The notes beneath the pieces are model-generated. The model saw nothing but the letters and a program-made list of their open reading frames with translations, did no database searches and was not told where the DNA came from. The position numbers and the translations under genes were made by a program. Source: Ramlibacter albus (GTDB lineage Bacteria > Pseudomonadota > Gammaproteobacteria > Burkholderiales > Burkholderiaceae_C). Taken from it: DNA of 64,000 nucleotides. The stretch is taken from positions 62,001-126,000 of the forward strand of contig NZ_JACORU010000007.1 in the NCBI RefSeq assembly GCF_014297445.1, written 5' to 3'. Position 1 is the stretch's first letter, and each line of letters opens with the position of its first letter. Shown here piece after piece: positions 8,749-18,669 of the stretch.

Positions 8749-9726
8749 TCAGGCCCTGCGACCGTCGCCGTCGTGCGCGAGCACCACGTCGAGCGCACCC
8801 TCGAACATCGCGCGCGCCGAGCCCGCCACCGAGCGCAGGTGGGCGTGTACGCGCGCATCCTCGTCGCTGCGATTGAGGCATTCGGCGCTGTAGGCCTCGA
8901 AGCTCGCCAGCTGCTCGATGATCTCCGCGAGGTGCCGCGGGCACTCGCAAAGCATGCGCGTCGGGCGCGCGGCGATCTCGGCGAGGAACTCCTCCGAGTG
9001 CCGGCGCACGGGCAGCGCCGCGTCCGCCGCGGCAGGCGCGTCCCGCTGCGTCCAGGTCGTCGAGCGAAGCAGTTCCGCGAGTTCGGCATCGTCGACCGGC
9101 TCGCGCCGCACGAGGAAGCCCGACTCGCGCACCGCGGCGATGCTGGCCTGCGCACCGAAGTTGTAAAGCAGGATGCCGTGTTTCGCGCCGACGTGCGCGG
9201 CAAGCTGCTGCAGCGCCTGGGCGCCGCCCGGCGGCACCGCGTTCACGCGCGCGATGAGCAGGTCCGCTCCCGCGCCGGCCGCTTCGGCGTCGGCGAGCGC
9301 GTTGTCGACGGTTGGGAACGCCGCGCGGATGTCGAGCAGCGCGCCACCCAGCCGCGCGGACCACCCGGGCAACAACAGGCGTGTTGCCAGCGCACTGCCG
9401 ACAACGACCAGCGACAGCCGGCTCGGCTCGGCATCCCGCGTGCCGCGCGCGGACACGCTTCGCGTCTCCACCACCAGCCGCTGCAGTTCCTGCGCCGGCA
9501 GGCGCGCGATGCCGCCGATGCTGTGCCCGTTTTCGCTCAACTGCCGCAGCAACCGCGCGCGCAAGACGTCTTCGTCGGAATAGAGCCGGTGCCGCCCCTG
9601 CGACTTGCCCGGGGAAAAGGCGCCGTAGCGCCCCTCCCACATGCGAAGCGTGGAGACCGGCACCCCCGTCAGGCCCGAAACGCCGCCGATGCGGTGGATT
9701 TGCGTGTTTAGGTTTTGTGTAGACAT
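8749..9726 (-). CDS. MerR family regulator with cobalamin-domain-like C-terminus
   Basis: The N-terminus is a MerR winged helix: IGGVSGLTGVPVSTLRMWEG then RHRLYSDEDVLRARLL. The rest resembles the methionine-synthase-type helical and Rossmann-like cobalamin-binding domains of CarH/LitR-type light or B12 sensors, with DLLIARVNAVPPGG and GILLYNFGAQAS. I see no DxHxxG motif that would ligate cobalt, so cofactor binding is doubtful. The start at 9726 is the family-like choice; an ATG at 9756 lies directly against an AGAGGA and is an alternative. It is divergent from the DUF4399 gene, a plausible target. Confidence 0.75.
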   Translation of the reverse strand: MSTQNLNTQIHRIGGVSGLTGVPVSTLRMWEGRYGAFSPGKSQGRHRLYSDEDVLRARLLRQLSENGHSIGGIARLPAQELQRLVVETRSVSARGTRDAEPSRLSLVVVGSALATRLLLPGWSARLGGALLDIRAAFPTVDNALADAEAAGAGADLLIARVNAVPPGGAQALQQLAAHVGAKHGILLYNFGAQASIAAVRESGFLVRREPVDDAELAELLRSTTWTQRDAPAAADAALPVRRHSEEFLAEIAARPTRMLCECPRHLAEIIEQLASFEAYSAECLNRSDEDARVHAHLRSVAGSARAMFEGALDVVLAHDGDGRRA

Positions 9727-9816
9727 AGTCGAAGCAGGCGAGGGACTCAATCGCATTCCTCTTTGATCACGGACAGAATCTTGCAAATTATCTAAACCAA
9801 CGCCAAGGAATTGCTG

Positions 9817-10659
9817 ATGAACGGTCGAGCAAATAGATTATGTGTAGCTGTCGCGCTGCTCACGTCCACCTGGGCGCACGCCGGCTTCGAATCGCCGACG
9901 CACCCGTGGGTTGTTCCGCCGACCGACTTGCAGCCTCACGCGCATTTCACGAACCTGAAGGATGGCGACACGGTGCAGTCACCCTTCGTCGCCAAGTTCG
10001 GGCTCGCCATGCGGGGCCTGGTGCCGGCGGGGCAGACGGCCGGCCAGGCCGGCCACCACCATCTGCTGGTCAACCAGGCGCTGCCGCTCGACTTCAAGAA
10101 GCCGCTGCCCTTCACGGACCAGTACATCCACTTCGGCAAGGGGCAGATGGAGACGGTGCTCGACCTCAAGCCGGGCACGTACAACCTGACGCTGCTGCTC
10201 GCGGACAAAGGCCACATCCCGTACTTCGTCTACAGCAAGCCCGTGCGGGTGAAGGTCACGCAGCGGGACGCCACGCGCACGCCGCAGCAGGCGGCGGGGC
10301 CTGCGCGCGTCGAGCTCCTCTCGCCCGCCGACGGCAGCACCGTGCGCAACGCGTTCCGCGTCCTGTTCCACGCCAGCGGCTTCAATGTGGCCCACCCGGC
10401 CGCGCGTACGGCGGGCACCGGGCACTTCGTGCTGAATGTGGCTGCGAAGGGCGGCAAGCCGGAGACGATCGCGTTCGACGCCGGCCAGACGGAAACCTGG
10501 CTGCAACCGCCTGCCGGCGATTACCAGCTCGCTCTGCAGCTCGTGGACAACATCACGGGCAAGGTGCTCGCCAGCGCCACGCCGGTGCGCATACGCGCCG
10601 AGTCGATGAAGGCCGGTGCCGAAAGCCTCGCGCGCGTCATGGGTGCATCGCGGCGATGA
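9817..10659 (+). CDS. Secreted DUF4399 protein, two-domain
   Basis: A 280-residue exported protein. AAGGA lies seven bases before the ATG at 9817. The signal peptide ends near [11 protein letters not shown]. The first DUF4399 domain shows [20 protein letters not shown] and HHHLLVN, the second [18 protein letters not shown] and GTGHFVLNV; both carry the histidine-rich loop typical of the domain. DUF4399 proteins have no firmly known role. The gene is divergent from the MerR-like regulator with about 90 bases between starts, suggesting control by it. Confidence 0.8.
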
Positions 10660-10955
10660 ACACGCCTTGAAGGGGCGGTGAATGAACGTTCGCACGCATC
10701 GAGAGGGAGGAGACAAGCCCCCTCGCCCCCGATAGACTCCCGCGCCAGCATTAGCCGGGCCCCACGCATCTTTCAGGCGCCCGGTCGTCGTACCGGGGGG
10801 ACACCGCGCATTGCGCAGGCCCATGCCTGCGAGGTCTCGCCTCCAAGCGTGAGCGTCGGGACCTGAAGGGGCGGGCAGTACATCCCAGGCGCTCGGAACC
10901 TCCGCATGCCACGGCCCGTGGCGGTGCGGGTTGCAGTTTCCCGAGAGTCGAATCC
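10660..10955 (+). other. 296-base intergenic region, structured leader of the Rhs gene
   Basis: No gene is supported here. Two clear hairpins are present: 10780-10785 with 10792-10797 (CCCGGT/ACCGGG, loop of 6) and 10814-10820 with 10825-10831 (CGCAGGC/GCCTGCG, loop CCAT). Several short GC-rich inverted repeats follow. I do not recognise a known riboswitch class, and in particular it does not match the conserved core of the cyclic-di-GMP-I aptamer. It may be a long 5' leader of the Rhs gene. Confidence 0.4.
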
Positions 10956-13900
10956 ATGGAAGACGAAGGAGTCCACAAACTCCAGCGGCTGGTGCGCGCC
11001 GTGCGCATGGCCGCGAGCGCAACAGCCCCGCTTGCCCTTGCCGCACTGGCAGCGGCGCTGCAGACAGCACCGATCCTTGCGCGTGCGCAGACCTCGTCCG
11101 GTGAGCTGAGGGCCAAGGCCGCATGCGAAGCCGGTGCAGCGGAATTCAACAGCGGCGACACCGGCGGCTGGACCTACTACTGCCAGACGGCGTATCCGCC
11201 GATCCCGTGCTACCGCATGTTCAGCACGAATGGGGCGGGCACCATCAAGCAGGTGGATGGCGTGAGCTCGTGCTGGGACCCGAATGCGGCTGCGCCACCG
11301 CCGCCTCCGCCGCCGCCCCCACCGCCACCTTCGCCGCCCCCTTACCCGCCGGAAGGCTGCGCGGCAGGTGCAAACGGCTTCTTCATGTGTGTACCTTCCA
11401 CACCGATCACGCCGCCGCCGGTGACGACGCCGACGCAGAACTTCGGCCCGCCCGTCGTGCCGAAAGGCGATGCGACCGTCACCGCCGACAGCGGTGATGG
11501 GTCGAACCCCGGCACGCTCGAAACGCTGGAGTCGTCGTGCCGCGCGGATGCGACCCCGCAAAGTGCCGGCGATCCGATCCATGTCGGCGTCGGCAACAAC
11601 TACCAGCGCGAAGTCGACTTCGCTGCCGGTGGTTTCGAGTTCGCGCGGCACTACAACTCGGGACTGAAGGGCTGGACGCACAGCTACTCGATGCGGGTGA
11701 TGGTGTCGGGCAGCAGTGCCATCGTCGTGCGGCCGGAGGGGCGTGCGCTGGTCTTTACGGGCAGTGGCGCCGGAGATTGGACCTCGAATGCCACCGTGAA
11801 GGATCGCCTGGTCAGGTTGAATCCCTCGCTGGCTTCGCAACCCACGTGGCAATTAATCGGCACCGACGACACGACGGAGTTCTACGACGCGTCCGGCTTG
11901 CCGATGTCGATGATCCTTCGCGGCGGGCGCGCCGTGAAGATTACGTTCGCTTCAGGGGCCTTGCAGGCAGTTTCGAGCTTCGGCCGCGAGATGCAGTTTG
12001 CGTACAGCGGTGGGCGGATTGCTTCCGTCACGTTCCCGGACGGGACACGCGCCGATTACGGATACGGTCCGAACGGGCATCTCGCGTCGGCGACCTACGC
12101 CGACGGCACGAGCCGCCGCTACCTTTACGAAGACGGCCGTTACCCGTGGGCGCTGACCGGCCTCGTCGACGAAAGCGGCACGCGCTTCGCAAGCTGGAGC
12201 TACGACGACCGCGCACGCGCCAACAGCAGCACACAGGCCGGCGGCGCGATCCGCTACCTGGTCGATTACCTCGCCGACAACCTCACCGTGCGCGTGAGCG
12301 ACCCGCTGGGCGCGCAGCGCCTGCTGCAGCAGCAGGACATCGGGGGGCGCATCCTCTTCGCCGGCAGCTCGGCGCCCTGCGCGGACTGCTCGGGCGACGC
12401 CGCCGCGAAATCGCTCGACTCGCGCGGCAACACCACGCAGCGCGTCGACCATGCAGGGGTTGCGTCGCTGTACCAGTACGACCAGCGTGGGTTGCCGGTC
12501 TCGTACACGGTTGCCGCCGGCAAGCCCGAGGCGCAGACGACGCAGGTCCAGTGGCACCCCACCTTGCACCTGCCCGAAGTGGTGACCGAAGCCGGCCGCA
12601 CGACGTCTTTCACGTACACGAGCGCCGGTAACGTCCTGAGCCGCGCGGTCCTGGACACGCACACCGGTGAGGGCCGCACGTGGACATGGACGTACAACGA
12701 CCTCGGTCTCGTCACAACAGCCACCGACCCACGCGGCGCGACATGGAGCTTCGCGTACAACGGCTTCGGGGACCGCATCGAAGCGATCAACCCGCGCGGC
12801 GAGCGCACGACGTTCTCTCACGACAGTGCCGGCCGGGTGTTGCGCAGCACCGCACCGAATGGGCTCGTCACGGTCTACTCGTACGAGGCACGCGGGCGCC
12901 TTGCAAGTGTGATCACAGGCGACGAGCGCACCACCTTCACCTACACGCCCACAGGCCTGCTCGCGGGTGTCACGATGCCGGACGGCTACACCGTCTCCTA
13001 CTTCTACGACTCCGCCCAGCGCATCGTCTCGTCCGGCGACAACCGCGGTGCGACAGTCCGGCACACGCTCGACGGCATGGGCAACCGGGTACGCAGCGAG
13101 GTGCGCGATGCGAACAACAACCTCGCGTTCGGCACGTCGCAGGTCGTCAATGCGTTCAACCAGGTGACCGCGACGCTCGACGCGGCAGGGCAAGGCACGC
13201 AGCTGCTGCGTGACGCCAATGGGGCGGTGGTCGCGATCACCGACCCGCTCAACCAGACCACCCGCTTCACCCAGAACAGCTTGCGGCGCGACGTCGCCAC
13301 GACGTTCCCGGACAACGCCTTCATGACGCAGGCGTGGTCCGCGCAGGGCGAGCTCGCGGAAGTGGTCGATCCGAAGGGCGTGGCGACACGCTTCACACGC
13401 AACAACTTCGGCGAAGTGCTCACGGAGTCGAGCCCCGACATCGGCACCGTCCGCTACACGCGCGATACCGCAGGCAACGTCAGCGGCATCGAGGACGCCA
13501 AGGGCCAGCTCACCCGAATCGAGCGGGACAGCTTGCATCGGCCCATCGCCTTCGCGTTCGCGGACGGCAAGTCCGCCGCGCTCTCCTACGACACGACCGG
13601 CGCGATGAGTTCGATCACGGATTCCTCCGGCAGCACGGTCTATTCGCGCGACCTGCATGGGCGCGCCATTGCCAAGACCCACAACGTCGCGGACAACCCA
13701 ACGAGCCCCACGGCGTACAAGGTGGGCTACGAGTATTCGGGCGGCGCCCTGGCTTCGATCAGCTACCCGAGCGGGCTCAAGGTCTACTTCACTCGCACGG
13801 CTGGCCGCATCACGCAGGTGAACGTAAGCACGGCACGCTCAGGGCCGACACCCTTCGTGACCGGACTGGCCTATACCGCGCTCGGCCAACCCAAATCCTG

Positions 13901-15548
13901 GGCTTGGGCAAGCGGGGATTCGGCTCAGCGCACCTTCACCGCTGGCGGCCACATGAGCGCGAATGAGATCGCCAGCTATACGAGGGATGCAGCCGGACGC
14001 GTGACCAGCGTGACGCAGCAGCTATGGACACAGTCAGGCCGCAACGCACCGACAAAGACCTCCATCGCATGGACTGCCAACTACGACAGCCGCGGGCGCA
14101 TGGTGGCACTTCTTCGCGCCGGCGCCGGCAGCACCTTCGTGTTCGACTCCAACGGGAACCGGTTGCAAGGCACCGAGACGGCGTCCAGCAGCGTGGACCT
14201 CGAAGGCGAGTTCGCAACCGAAGGCGCCACGCGCACCAGCGTGCAGGCGCAAGCCGTCGATCCCGCCAGCAACAGACTGCTCGGCTCCACGGTGCGCACG
14301 ACCACGGCCGCCGGCACAGCGACGAGCGTGGTGACCACGCAAGTCGGCTACTCGCCGGATGCCAACGGTGCGATGACAGGCGACGGCCTGCGCAAGTTCC
14401 AGTACGACGCGACCGGGCGCTTCTCGAAAGTCGAGCTGCTGAAGGATGGCGAAGCGGCCAGCGTCATCTACCTGACCAATGCCCTCGGCCAGCGCGTCTT
14501 CAAATCAGAACCCCAGGTCGAGCAACTTGCACCCAGCGAAACCCGATTGAGCCGGGGCTTCGTGACCTGGCTGAAGGACAACTTCGGCTGGCTGTTCGGC
14601 AAGGGAGGCTCGCGCGCGATGCTCGGGACGGCTTTCGTCTATGACGAGGGCGGCAGGCTTCTTGGTGAATACGACAACGGCACTTCAACCGCCAAAGGCG
14701 CCAGCGAGTACATCTGGCTGCCCACCGAAGACGGCCGCGCGATTCTGATCGGCATGTATCGCGGCGGAGTCTTCTACGCGATCCACACCGACCATCTCGG
14801 CACGCCTCGCCTGCTCACCGACGCCGCCAACAAGCCAGTCTGGCAGTGGCCGTACAGCGCCTTCGGGAACAACAAGCCAACAGGCGTGCTCCAGGTGCTG
14901 AGCGCAACGCGGCTGAAGGCCACTGTACCCGCTGTCGAGTTCAACCTGCGATTCGACGGGCAGTACTTCGACTCGGAGACGAACCTTGCGTACAACTTCA
15001 TGCGGACATACTGCTCCGAGTGTGGCTCATATACGCAGCCTGACCCTATCGGTCTGGCAGGTGGCATGAACAGGTTTCTCTATGCACTCGATAACCCCTT
15101 GCGTTATGTCGACCCGTTTGGCCTTGATGTACTCGATGCCATCGCCAATCGCGCTGCGGGCATTGCGGAATCGAAACCTAGTACATTCACAAGGAGCGGG
15201 AATCTCTCCATGAGTCTCCCCCTTACCGGCCCGTTCGGTGTTTATGCAAGCTACAAGAATGACGGAGGCGGGGCGTCGTTGTACCTCGGAGGTGGTGTTG
15301 TTCTTGGATCGAATTTCAGCTTTGCCCCGCGCATCTCGCAGCAGTTGAATACTTCGAACGGGTCGACGGCAGGTATGTGCATGAAGTACGCGGCTTCAAC
15401 TCCATTGGGGCTTGGGCCGCTTGGCCTGACAGGGAGCTTGACTCTTTCTCCCAATGCGATCTCCTCGGCATTCGGGCCCGCCATCGTAGGCGGCACGCCT
15501 TCGGTGTCATTGACGGGAGGTTGGAATTTCGAATGGAAATCGAAATGA
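10956..15548 (+). CDS. Secreted orphan Rhs-repeat protein with variable C-terminus
   Basis: A 1530-residue polymorphic-toxin-type protein. Order: signal-like hydrophobic segment (residues about 20-45), a Cys-containing region, a polyproline tract near 112-130, a DUF6531-like segment (DPIHVGVGNNYQREVDFAAG), many YD repeats, and the conserved Rhs core near 1268-1390 (HTDHLGTPRLLTDA, FDSETNLAYNFMRTY, QPDPIGLAGG, YVDPFGLD). After the core come about 140 residues with no family I recognise, rich in Gly, Ser and alternating hydrophobics. By family rules this tail is the toxin part. No VgrG, PAAR or Tc-toxin genes are near. The tail DNA looks less GC-rich than the shell. Confidence 0.88.
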   Translation: MEDEGVHKLQRLVRAVRMAASATAPLALAALAAALQTAPILARAQTSSGELRAKAACEAGAAEFNSGDTGGWTYYCQTAYPPIPCYRMFSTNGAGTIKQVDGVSSCWDPNAAAPPPPPPPPPPPPSPPPYPPEGCAAGANGFFMCVPSTPITPPPVTTPTQNFGPPVVPKGDATVTADSGDGSNPGTLETLESSCRADATPQSAGDPIHVGVGNNYQREVDFAAGGFEFARHYNSGLKGWTHSYSMRVMVSGSSAIVVRPEGRALVFTGSGAGDWTSNATVKDRLVRLNPSLASQPTWQLIGTDDTTEFYDASGLPMSMILRGGRAVKITFASGALQAVSSFGREMQFAYSGGRIASVTFPDGTRADYGYGPNGHLASATYADGTSRRYLYEDGRYPWALTGLVDESGTRFASWSYDDRARANSSTQAGGAIRYLVDYLADNLTVRVSDPLGAQRLLQQQDIGGRILFAGSSAPCADCSGDAAAKSLDSRGNTTQRVDHAGVASLYQYDQRGLPVSYTVAAGKPEAQTTQVQWHPTLHLPEVVTEAGRTTSFTYTSAGNVLSRAVLDTHTGEGRTWTWTYNDLGLVTTATDPRGATWSFAYNGFGDRIEAINPRGERTTFSHDSAGRVLRSTAPNGLVTVYSYEARGRLASVITGDERTTFTYTPTGLLAGVTMPDGYTVSYFYDSAQRIVSSGDNRGATVRHTLDGMGNRVRSEVRDANNNLAFGTSQVVNAFNQVTATLDAAGQGTQLLRDANGAVVAITDPLNQTTRFTQNSLRRDVATTFPDNAFMTQAWSAQGELAEVVDPKGVATRFTRNNFGEVLTESSPDIGTVRYTRDTAGNVSGIEDAKGQLTRIERDSLHRPIAFAFADGKSAALSYDTTGAMSSITDSSGSTVYSRDLHGRAIAKTHNVADNPTSPTAYKVGYEYSGGALASISYPSGLKVYFTRTAGRITQVNVSTARSGPTPFVTGLAYTALGQPKSWAWASGDSAQRTFTAGGHMSANEIASYTRDAAGRVTSVTQQLWTQSGRNAPTKTSIAWTANYDSRGRMVALLRAGAGSTFVFDSNGNRLQGTETASSSVDLEGEFATEGATRTSVQAQAVDPASNRLLGSTVRTTTAAGTATSVVTTQVGYSPDANGAMTGDGLRKFQYDATGRFSKVELLKDGEAASVIYLTNALGQRVFKSEPQVEQLAPSETRLSRGFVTWLKDNFGWLFGKGGSRAMLGTAFVYDEGGRLLGEYDNGTSTAKGASEYIWLPTEDGRAILIGMYRGGVFYAIHTDHLGTPRLLTDAANKPVWQWPYSAFGNNKPTGVLQVLSATRLKATVPAVEFNLRFDGQYFDSETNLAYNFMRTYCSECGSYTQPDPIGLAGGMNRFLYALDNPLRYVDPFGLDVLDAIANRAAGIAESKPSTFTRSGNLSMSLPLTGPFGVYASYKNDGGGASLYLGGGVVLGSNFSFAPRISQQLNTSNGSTAGMCMKYAASTPLGLGPLGLTGSLTLSPNAISSAFGPAIVGGTPSVSLTGGWNFEWKSK

Positions 15549-15844
15549 AGGACTCATCAATGATCTGGGCGATCGCATGCATGCTCGCCATGTTGGTGAA
15601 CTTCTGGACAACGCACAGGCTGCTGGATCGACTGCAGCGACAACATCCCGGAACGTGGACGCTGTTGGGCAGTCCGCGACTGGGGGAATCGAATCTCGGT
15701 CCGCGCTGGTTGGAGTTCGCAAAGTACATCTGGACCTTGCGTTTCAGGGAAGCCCACGACTCGGAACTCAACAGACTGGGGTGGGCGTCACTGACAGGCG
15801 AGGCCGCTGCGCTCATGTTTTTTCTCATGTCGCTTGTCGCTTGA
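15533..15844 (+). CDS. Small two-helix membrane protein, candidate Rhs immunity protein
   Basis: A 103-residue protein with hydrophobic helices at both ends (MIWAIACMLAMLVNFW; AAALMFFLMSLV) and a soluble middle with WLEFAKYIWTLRFREAHDSE. The topology and this middle motif recall UspB by eye, but I cannot test it. The start lies inside the Rhs 3' end; an ATG at 15545 overlaps the Rhs stop by 4 bases and is an alternative. Position directly after a polymorphic toxin tail makes it the best immunity candidate. Confidence 0.6.
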   Translation: MEIEMKDSSMIWAIACMLAMLVNFWTTHRLLDRLQRQHPGTWTLLGSPRLGESNLGPRWLEFAKYIWTLRFREAHDSELNRLGWASLTGEAAALMFFLMSLVA

Positions 15845-15856
15845 GGGGCCTCCAGG

Positions 15857-16189
15857 ATGATGTACATCGTCACCATCGAAGGCAGGAACTGCATGGTTCC
15901 CGTTCTGACGCAACTCGAAGTACTTCAAATCGAACCTGCCGAGCGCCTGGGGTTCATCACCACCCGTTGCGTCAAAGCCCTCGATGAAAGGCACGCCGGC
16001 TTCCTCGCCGCCGCCCTCGTCACGGACGAACTCGCGCGCACCAAGTACCTGCGCAACCCAGACTCCACGCCGCCGGTTTTTCGAATCGACTCCCTCAGGC
16101 AGATGCAGCCCGGCGACGACCCGGTGGTGAACAGGGGCTTCACCTTCTTCCCCGAAAGGGCCCCGCAAACCACCGCTGAACTTTCCTAG
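15857..16189 (+). CDS. Hypothetical protein downstream of Rhs, 110 aa
   Basis: I do not recognise this protein. It is soluble, starts MMYIVTIEGRNCMVPVLTQL, and has no signal peptide or membrane segment. Twelve bases separate it from the previous stop, so it is probably in the same transcript as the Rhs gene and the small membrane gene. A second immunity or accessory role is possible only by position. Either of two adjacent ATG codons (15857, 15860) may start it. Confidence 0.55.
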   Translation: MMYIVTIEGRNCMVPVLTQLEVLQIEPAERLGFITTRCVKALDERHAGFLAAALVTDELARTKYLRNPDSTPPVFRIDSLRQMQPGDDPVVNRGFTFFPERAPQTTAELS

Positions 16190-16263
16190 TAGGGACCACC
16201 CCTCGCAGACTCCCCGCCGTTCTCGTGCTACAAGCACGGGCAACTCGAAAACGACGGAAACAC

Positions 16264-17334
16264 ATGGCATCGGTTCAGATCGTGGGCGTCGAAAAGTACT
16301 TCGGCTCGACGCACATCATCCGGGGGGTGGACATCGACATCGAGGACGGGCAGTTCACCGTGCTCGTCGGCCCTTCCGGCTGCGGCAAGTCCACCCTGCT
16401 GCGCATGATCGCCGGGCTGGAGCAGATCACCGGGGGCGAGATCCGCATCGGCGGGCGCGTGGTCAACGACATGCCGCCCAAGCAGCGCGACATCGCCATG
16501 GTGTTCCAGAACTACGCGCTCTACCCGCACATGACCGTGCGCGAGAACATGATGTTCACGCTCAAGCTGGCCAACGTGCCCAAGGCCACCGCGGACGAGA
16601 GCATCCGCAAGGCGGCCGAGATCCTGGGCCTGGGCGAGCTGCTCGACCGCTACCCGCGCCAGCTCTCGGGCGGCCAGCGCCAGCGCGTGGCCATGGGCCG
16701 CTGCATCGTGCGCAACCCGCAGGTGTTCCTGTTCGACGAGCCGCTCTCCAACCTGGACGCCAAGCTGCGCGTGCAGATGCGCACCGAGATCCGCGCCCTG
16801 CACCAGCGGCTGAAGACCACGTCCGTCTACGTCACCCACGACCAGATCGAGGCCATGACGATGGCCGACAAGATCGTTGTGATGCGCGACGGCATCGTCG
16901 AGCAGATGGGCACGCCGCTGGAGCTGTACGACCACCCGGCCAACCAGTTCGTGGCGGGCTTCATCGGTTCGCCCGCGATGAACTTCCTGCCCGGCACGCT
17001 GCGCCGCGCCAACGGCACCGCGTATGTCGAATTCGGCGGGGGCGCGCGCGTGCCCGCCCCGATGTCGAACGCGCAGGACGGCCAGCCCGTGATCTACGGT
17101 ACGCGGCCCGAGCACCTGTCCCTCGCCGGCGAAGGCGGCATCCCGGCCGAGGTCGTGGTGCTGGAGCCCACCGGCATGGACACCTTCATCGCGTGCAAGC
17201 ACGCCGACATGGAGATTTCCGCCGTGATGCGCGAGCGCCACCAGTTCGCCCCCGGCACCCCCATCCACCTCGTGCCCGACCTCGCGCGCTCGCACCTTTT
17301 CGATGCGCAGACCGGGCAACGGATTCCCGCGTAA
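16264..17334 (+). CDS. Sugar ABC transporter ATP-binding protein (MalK/UgpC type)
   Basis: The 356-residue ATPase has Walker A GPSGCGKST, signature LSGGQRQRVAMGR, Walker B VFLFDEPLSNLD and switch region VTHDQIEAMT. The C-terminal third is the TOBE/regulatory domain typical of MalK and UgpC (YGTRPEHLSLAGEG). It drives an importer with the next three genes. The ATG at 16264 starts the typical family N-terminus (MASVQIVGVEKYFG); its ribosome binding site is weak. A short inverted repeat CGTGC/GCACG lies about 25 bases upstream. Confidence 0.93.
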   Translation: MASVQIVGVEKYFGSTHIIRGVDIDIEDGQFTVLVGPSGCGKSTLLRMIAGLEQITGGEIRIGGRVVNDMPPKQRDIAMVFQNYALYPHMTVRENMMFTLKLANVPKATADESIRKAAEILGLGELLDRYPRQLSGGQRQRVAMGRCIVRNPQVFLFDEPLSNLDAKLRVQMRTEIRALHQRLKTTSVYVTHDQIEAMTMADKIVVMRDGIVEQMGTPLELYDHPANQFVAGFIGSPAMNFLPGTLRRANGTAYVEFGGGARVPAPMSNAQDGQPVIYGTRPEHLSLAGEGGIPAEVVVLEPTGMDTFIACKHADMEISAVMRERHQFAPGTPIHLVPDLARSHLFDAQTGQRIPA

Positions 17335-17361
17335 GAAAACTTCAACACCAGGAGACCCGCC

Positions 17362-18669
17362 ATGAGCGATATCAGCCGCCGCAAAGTCCTCGAAGGGGCC
17401 GCCGGCCTTGCCGCCGCCACCGTGTTCGCGCCCAGCGTGCACGCGCAGACCCTCGCGCTGAAGCCCGAGAAGGGCGCCAAGCTGCGCGTGCTGCGCTGGA
17501 GCCGCTTCGTGCAGGGCGACATCGACCAGTACATGAAGAACGTCGCGGCCTTCACGGCCAAGACGGGCATCGAGGTGCGCGTGGACAACGAAGGCTGGGA
17601 AGACGTGCGCCCGAAGGCTGCCGTGGCCGCCAACACCGGCGCGGGCCCGGACATCATCCTGTCCACCAACGACGACGCCAACCTGTACCCCGAGAAGCTG
17701 CTCGACGTGACGGACCTGTCGGAGTACCTCGGCAAGAAGTACGGCGGCTGGTATCCGGCCGTGCAGCAGTACCTCAAGCCGGACGGCAAGAAGTGGATCG
17801 GCGTGGGCCTGGGCGCCGCCGGCTCGATGATGGTCTATCGCGACAGCATGCTGAAGGCTGCCGGCTACAACGCCTTCCCGAAGACCACCGACGACTTCCT
17901 GAAGATGGCGCAGGCGCTGCACGCCAAGAACACGCCCATCGGCATGGCGCTGGGCAACGCCACGGGTGACGGCCTGTGGTGCAACTGGCTGATCTGGGCC
18001 TTCGGCGGCAAGCTGGTGGACCAGAACAACAAGGTGGTGATCGACAGCGCCGAGACCGCCAAGGCGCTCGAGTACGGCAAGCAGCTGTACGCCACGTTCA
18101 TCCCCGGCACGCTGTCGTGGCTGGACCCGAACAACAACAAGGCGTTCCTCGACGGGCAGATCAGCGCCACCAACAACGGCATCTCGATCTACTACGCGGC
18201 GAAGAACTCCACCGACGCGAAGATCAAGGAAATGGCCTCCGACATCCAGCACGCCACGTTCCCGGTGGGGCCGGTGGGGCAGCCGACGGAGTCGCACCTG
18301 TTCTTCAACCAGATGATCATGAAGTACACCAAGTACCCGCAGGCCGCCAAGGAGTTCCTGCGCTTCATGATGGAGAAGGAGCAGTTCGACCCGTGGCTCA
18401 CCGCCGCCGGCGGCTACATCGCGCCCCCGCTGGACGCCTACTCCAAGATCGCCGTGTGGACTGCGGACCCGAAGAACACGCCGTACCGCGACGCCGTCAA
18501 GAACATGCGTCCCACGGGCTACGCGGGCAAGCTGGGTTATGCATCGGCCGGCGCCGGCGCCGACTTCATCGTGGTGAACATGGTGGCCGAGGCGATCAGC
18601 GGCAGCAAGAGCGTCAAGGAAGCGATGGAGCGGGCGCAGAAGCGTGCAGAGCGTTATTACAAGGTCTGA
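17362..18669 (+). CDS. Extracellular sugar-binding protein, family 1
   Basis: A 435-residue periplasmic binding protein. The N-terminus SRRKVLEGAAGLAAATVFAP has a twin-arginine-like signal ending at VHAQ. The mature part has the family-1 features GPDIILSTNDDANLYPEKLL, GSMMVYRDSMLKAAGY and a C-terminal helix with AMERAQKRAERYYK. AGGAG precedes the ATG. It sits between the ATPase and the two permeases. The ligand is probably a sugar or polyol, but no catabolic enzyme is adjacent to narrow it. Confidence 0.9.
   Translation: MSDISRRKVLEGAAGLAAATVFAPSVHAQTLALKPEKGAKLRVLRWSRFVQGDIDQYMKNVAAFTAKTGIEVRVDNEGWEDVRPKAAVAANTGAGPDIILSTNDDANLYPEKLLDVTDLSEYLGKKYGGWYPAVQQYLKPDGKKWIGVGLGAAGSMMVYRDSMLKAAGYNAFPKTTDDFLKMAQALHAKNTPIGMALGNATGDGLWCNWLIWAFGGKLVDQNNKVVIDSAETAKALEYGKQLYATFIPGTLSWLDPNNNKAFLDGQISATNNGISIYYAAKNSTDAKIKEMASDIQHATFPVGPVGQPTESHLFFNQMIMKYTKYPQAAKEFLRFMMEKEQFDPWLTAAGGYIAPPLDAYSKIAVWTADPKNTPYRDAVKNMRPTGYAGKLGYASAGAGADFIVVNMVAEAISGSKSVKEAMERAQKRAERYYKV

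Noticed and set aside
10660..10955. Cyclic-di-GMP or other known riboswitch
   Set aside because: The hairpins are real but the conserved core bases of the known classes I could compare are missing.
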